A stretch of DNA of 14,828 bases from Rhodospirillaceae bacterium (GTDB taxonomy: Bacteria > Pseudomonadota > Alphaproteobacteria > UBA8366 > GCA-2717185), in the NCBI GenBank assembly GCA_018660965.1, contig JABJJH010000363.1, positions 1-14,828 on the forward strand. The letters run 5' to 3'. The position numbers and the translations under genes are program-made. Of this stretch, positions 14,161 through 14,828 are shown one piece after another. Each line of letters begins with the position of its first letter. Within the stretch, counting starts at the first letter, position 1. The notes under the pieces were generated by a model. The model made no database searches. It was not told the origin of the DNA and worked only from the letters and a program-made list of their open reading frames with translations.

Positions 14161-14396
14161 GACGCCCCCCCAAAAAGCGTACTGACATAGAGCATTGAAA
14201 ACACGAAACTGAGCAGGGCGGCGGTCACCCCTGCGCGATGCTTCAGCCTTTGCTGTTCCGTCTCGTCAACATCCGTTGACTGCTGGGCGCGGCGCACCAT
14301 CAACACCCAGATGAGACGGCGAACCGGCAGAAACAGCGCGGCGGCCAACACCAGCGCCCAAAGGATCGTATAATCGGATGAGAACAGGGCTTGCAT
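14157..14396 (-). CDS. Hypothetical small two-helix membrane protein coupled to the TPR gene
   Basis: This 79-residue protein has two predicted membrane helices, about 9-33 (TILWALVLAAALFLPVRRLI) and 55-75 (AGVTAALLSFVFSMLYVSTL), joined by a charged cytosolic loop with RRAQQSTDVDETEQQRLKHR. No family is recognised. A GATGGAAA stretch upstream could serve as the ribosome site. The ATGA overlap with the TPR gene indicates coupled translation and suggests that the two products act together at the membrane. The spacer upstream contains a 14-nt direct repeat and, beyond it, the terminator of the preceding gene, so this pair should have its own promoter. Confidence 0.7.
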   Translation of the reverse strand: MQALFSSDYTILWALVLAAALFLPVRRLIWVLMVRRAQQSTDVDETEQQRLKHRAGVTAALLSFVFSMLYVSTLFGGAS

Positions 14397-14415
14397 TCAA
14401 ATTTCCATCGCCCGC

Positions 14416-14443
14416 GAAATCCCAAGGGTGAAATCCCAAGGAT
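14416..14443 (-). repeat. Two tandem 14-nt direct repeats upstream of the 79-residue membrane protein gene
   Basis: GAAATCCCAAGGGT (14416-14429) and GAAATCCCAAGGAT (14430-14443) are adjacent copies that differ at one position. Read on the minus strand they give CTTGGGATTTC twice, 20-47 nt upstream of the start codon at 14396 and downstream of the terminator. They could be an operator or simply a small tandem duplication. Confidence 0.6.
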
Positions 14444-14448
14444 CATGC

Positions 14449-14482
14449 AAAAAAATGAGGGGGAAGGCTCGCCTTCCCCCTC
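14449..14482 (-). terminator. Rho-independent terminator
   Basis: On the minus strand a perfect 11-bp GC-rich stem (GAGGGGGAAGG with CCTTCCCCCTC, 14472-14482 and 14457-14467) closes a 4-nt loop and is followed, after one A, by seven T residues (14449-14455). It lies about 41 nt after the stop of the minus-strand membrane protein gene ending at 14524 and should terminate that transcript before the next minus-strand pair. Confidence 0.9.
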
Positions 14483-14523
14483 GATACGGTAACCAACGTC
14501 CGCTTTGGCGGCAACCGTGTTGG

Positions 14524-14828
14524 TTATTCGGCCGCGCCGCCGCTTCCGGCTTGCGCCGTCGACGTCGTGGTGTCGCCGATGTCATCGACAAGCGCCTCGA
14601 TCTCCTTATGCGGCACTGTCGACATTTCCATCTTGTAGGCGAGGAACCACATCATACCCACGCCCAGGATCCAGAATATAATTTGCCAGGCCCAGATCGA
14701 TGGGATGCCGAAGGTCCAGCCTTCGACACCGGCGTCGGGCGCGCCAAAGATGTAGTTGCCCAACACCGCGCCCGGCCCGATTCCGAAGAACATCCAGGCG
14801 ATGGTGATGATCCAGGCGATTGGCGCCA
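14524..14828 (-). CDS. C-terminal part of an unrecognised inner-membrane protein (5' end outside window)
   Basis: The frame is open to the window edge, so the ATG at 14793 is probably internal: the upstream in-frame residues APIAWIITIAW are also hydrophobic. About 101 residues are visible. A first membrane segment (IAWIITIAWMFFGIGPGAV) is followed by a short extracytoplasmic loop, a second segment (WAWQIIFWILGVGMMWFLAY), and a polar cytosolic tail KMEMSTVPHKEIEALVDDIG that ends in a Ser/Thr/Gly/Ala-rich stretch. I considered a small subunit accompanying a solute:sodium symporter but cannot support it from this fragment. The gene is followed by a strong Rho-independent terminator, so it ends its operon. 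Confidence 0.75.
   Translation of the reverse strand, partial: APIAWIITIAWMFFGIGPGAVLGNYIFGAPDAGVEGWTFGIPSIWAWQIIFWILGVGMMWFLAYKMEMSTVPHKEIEALVDDIGDTTTSTAQAGSGGAAE

Noticed and set aside
1..14828. CRISPR arrays, toxin-antitoxin, defence or biosynthetic clusters
   Set aside because: No regularly spaced repeats, and no gene with signatures of such systems; FkbM and the sulfurtransferase alone do not make a biosynthetic cluster.

Overview
The window looks like a piece of a moderately GC-rich alphaproteobacterial chromosome, probably Rhodospirillales-like. That placement is an inference from gene content: a compact penicillin-binding protein 1A, a DUF6460-type small membrane protein beside a YqaE/Pmp3 protein, a DUF4126 protein, a GlxA-type regulator and a Tat-exported MsrP. 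There are no rRNA or tRNA genes, no CRISPR array, no phage genes and no complete insertion sequence. Gene density is high and no gene-free stretch exceeds about 200 bases.

Layout from left to right. (1) 1-5435, plus strand, a catabolic or accessory block: the C-terminal part of a nitrilase, a GlxA-family (DJ-1/PfpI plus AraC) regulator overlapping it, a DHA2-type MFS transporter, and a flavin aromatic hydroxylase related to phenol 2-monooxygenase and 3-hydroxybenzoate 4-monooxygenase. (2) 5445-6407, minus: msrP, encoding the periplasmic methionine sulfoxide reductase molybdoenzyme, with no msrQ beside it. (3) 6512-9355, plus: a DUF4126 membrane protein followed closely by a PBP1A-type peptidoglycan synthase. 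(4) 9369-9822, minus: two overlapping small membrane protein genes (DUF6460-like and YqaE/Pmp3), divergent from an MscS-type channel at 9928-10782. (5) 10830-12631, minus: a FkbM-type methyltransferase translationally coupled to an upstream two-domain rhodanese sulfurtransferase. (6) 12808-13541, plus: two unrecognised small membrane protein genes. (7) 13549-14396, minus: a membrane-anchored TPR protein coupled to a small two-helix membrane protein. (8) 14524 to the edge, minus: the C-terminus of an unrecognised membrane protein, followed by a clear Rho-independent terminator.

The middle and right of the window are biased to envelope functions: wall synthesis, osmotic release, small membrane proteins and repair of oxidised periplasmic methionines. 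The left block could serve uptake or efflux and degradation of nitriles and hydroxyaromatics, but nothing in the sequence proves that these four genes form one pathway.

The most interesting signal is non-coding. Two members of a short palindromic element, at 3295-3412 and 12661-12732 in opposite orientations, are flanked by TA (within CTAG) and have imperfect terminal inverted repeats. They resemble a MITE of the kind mobilised by IS630/Tc1-mariner transposases. I found no convincing new defence or biosynthetic system.
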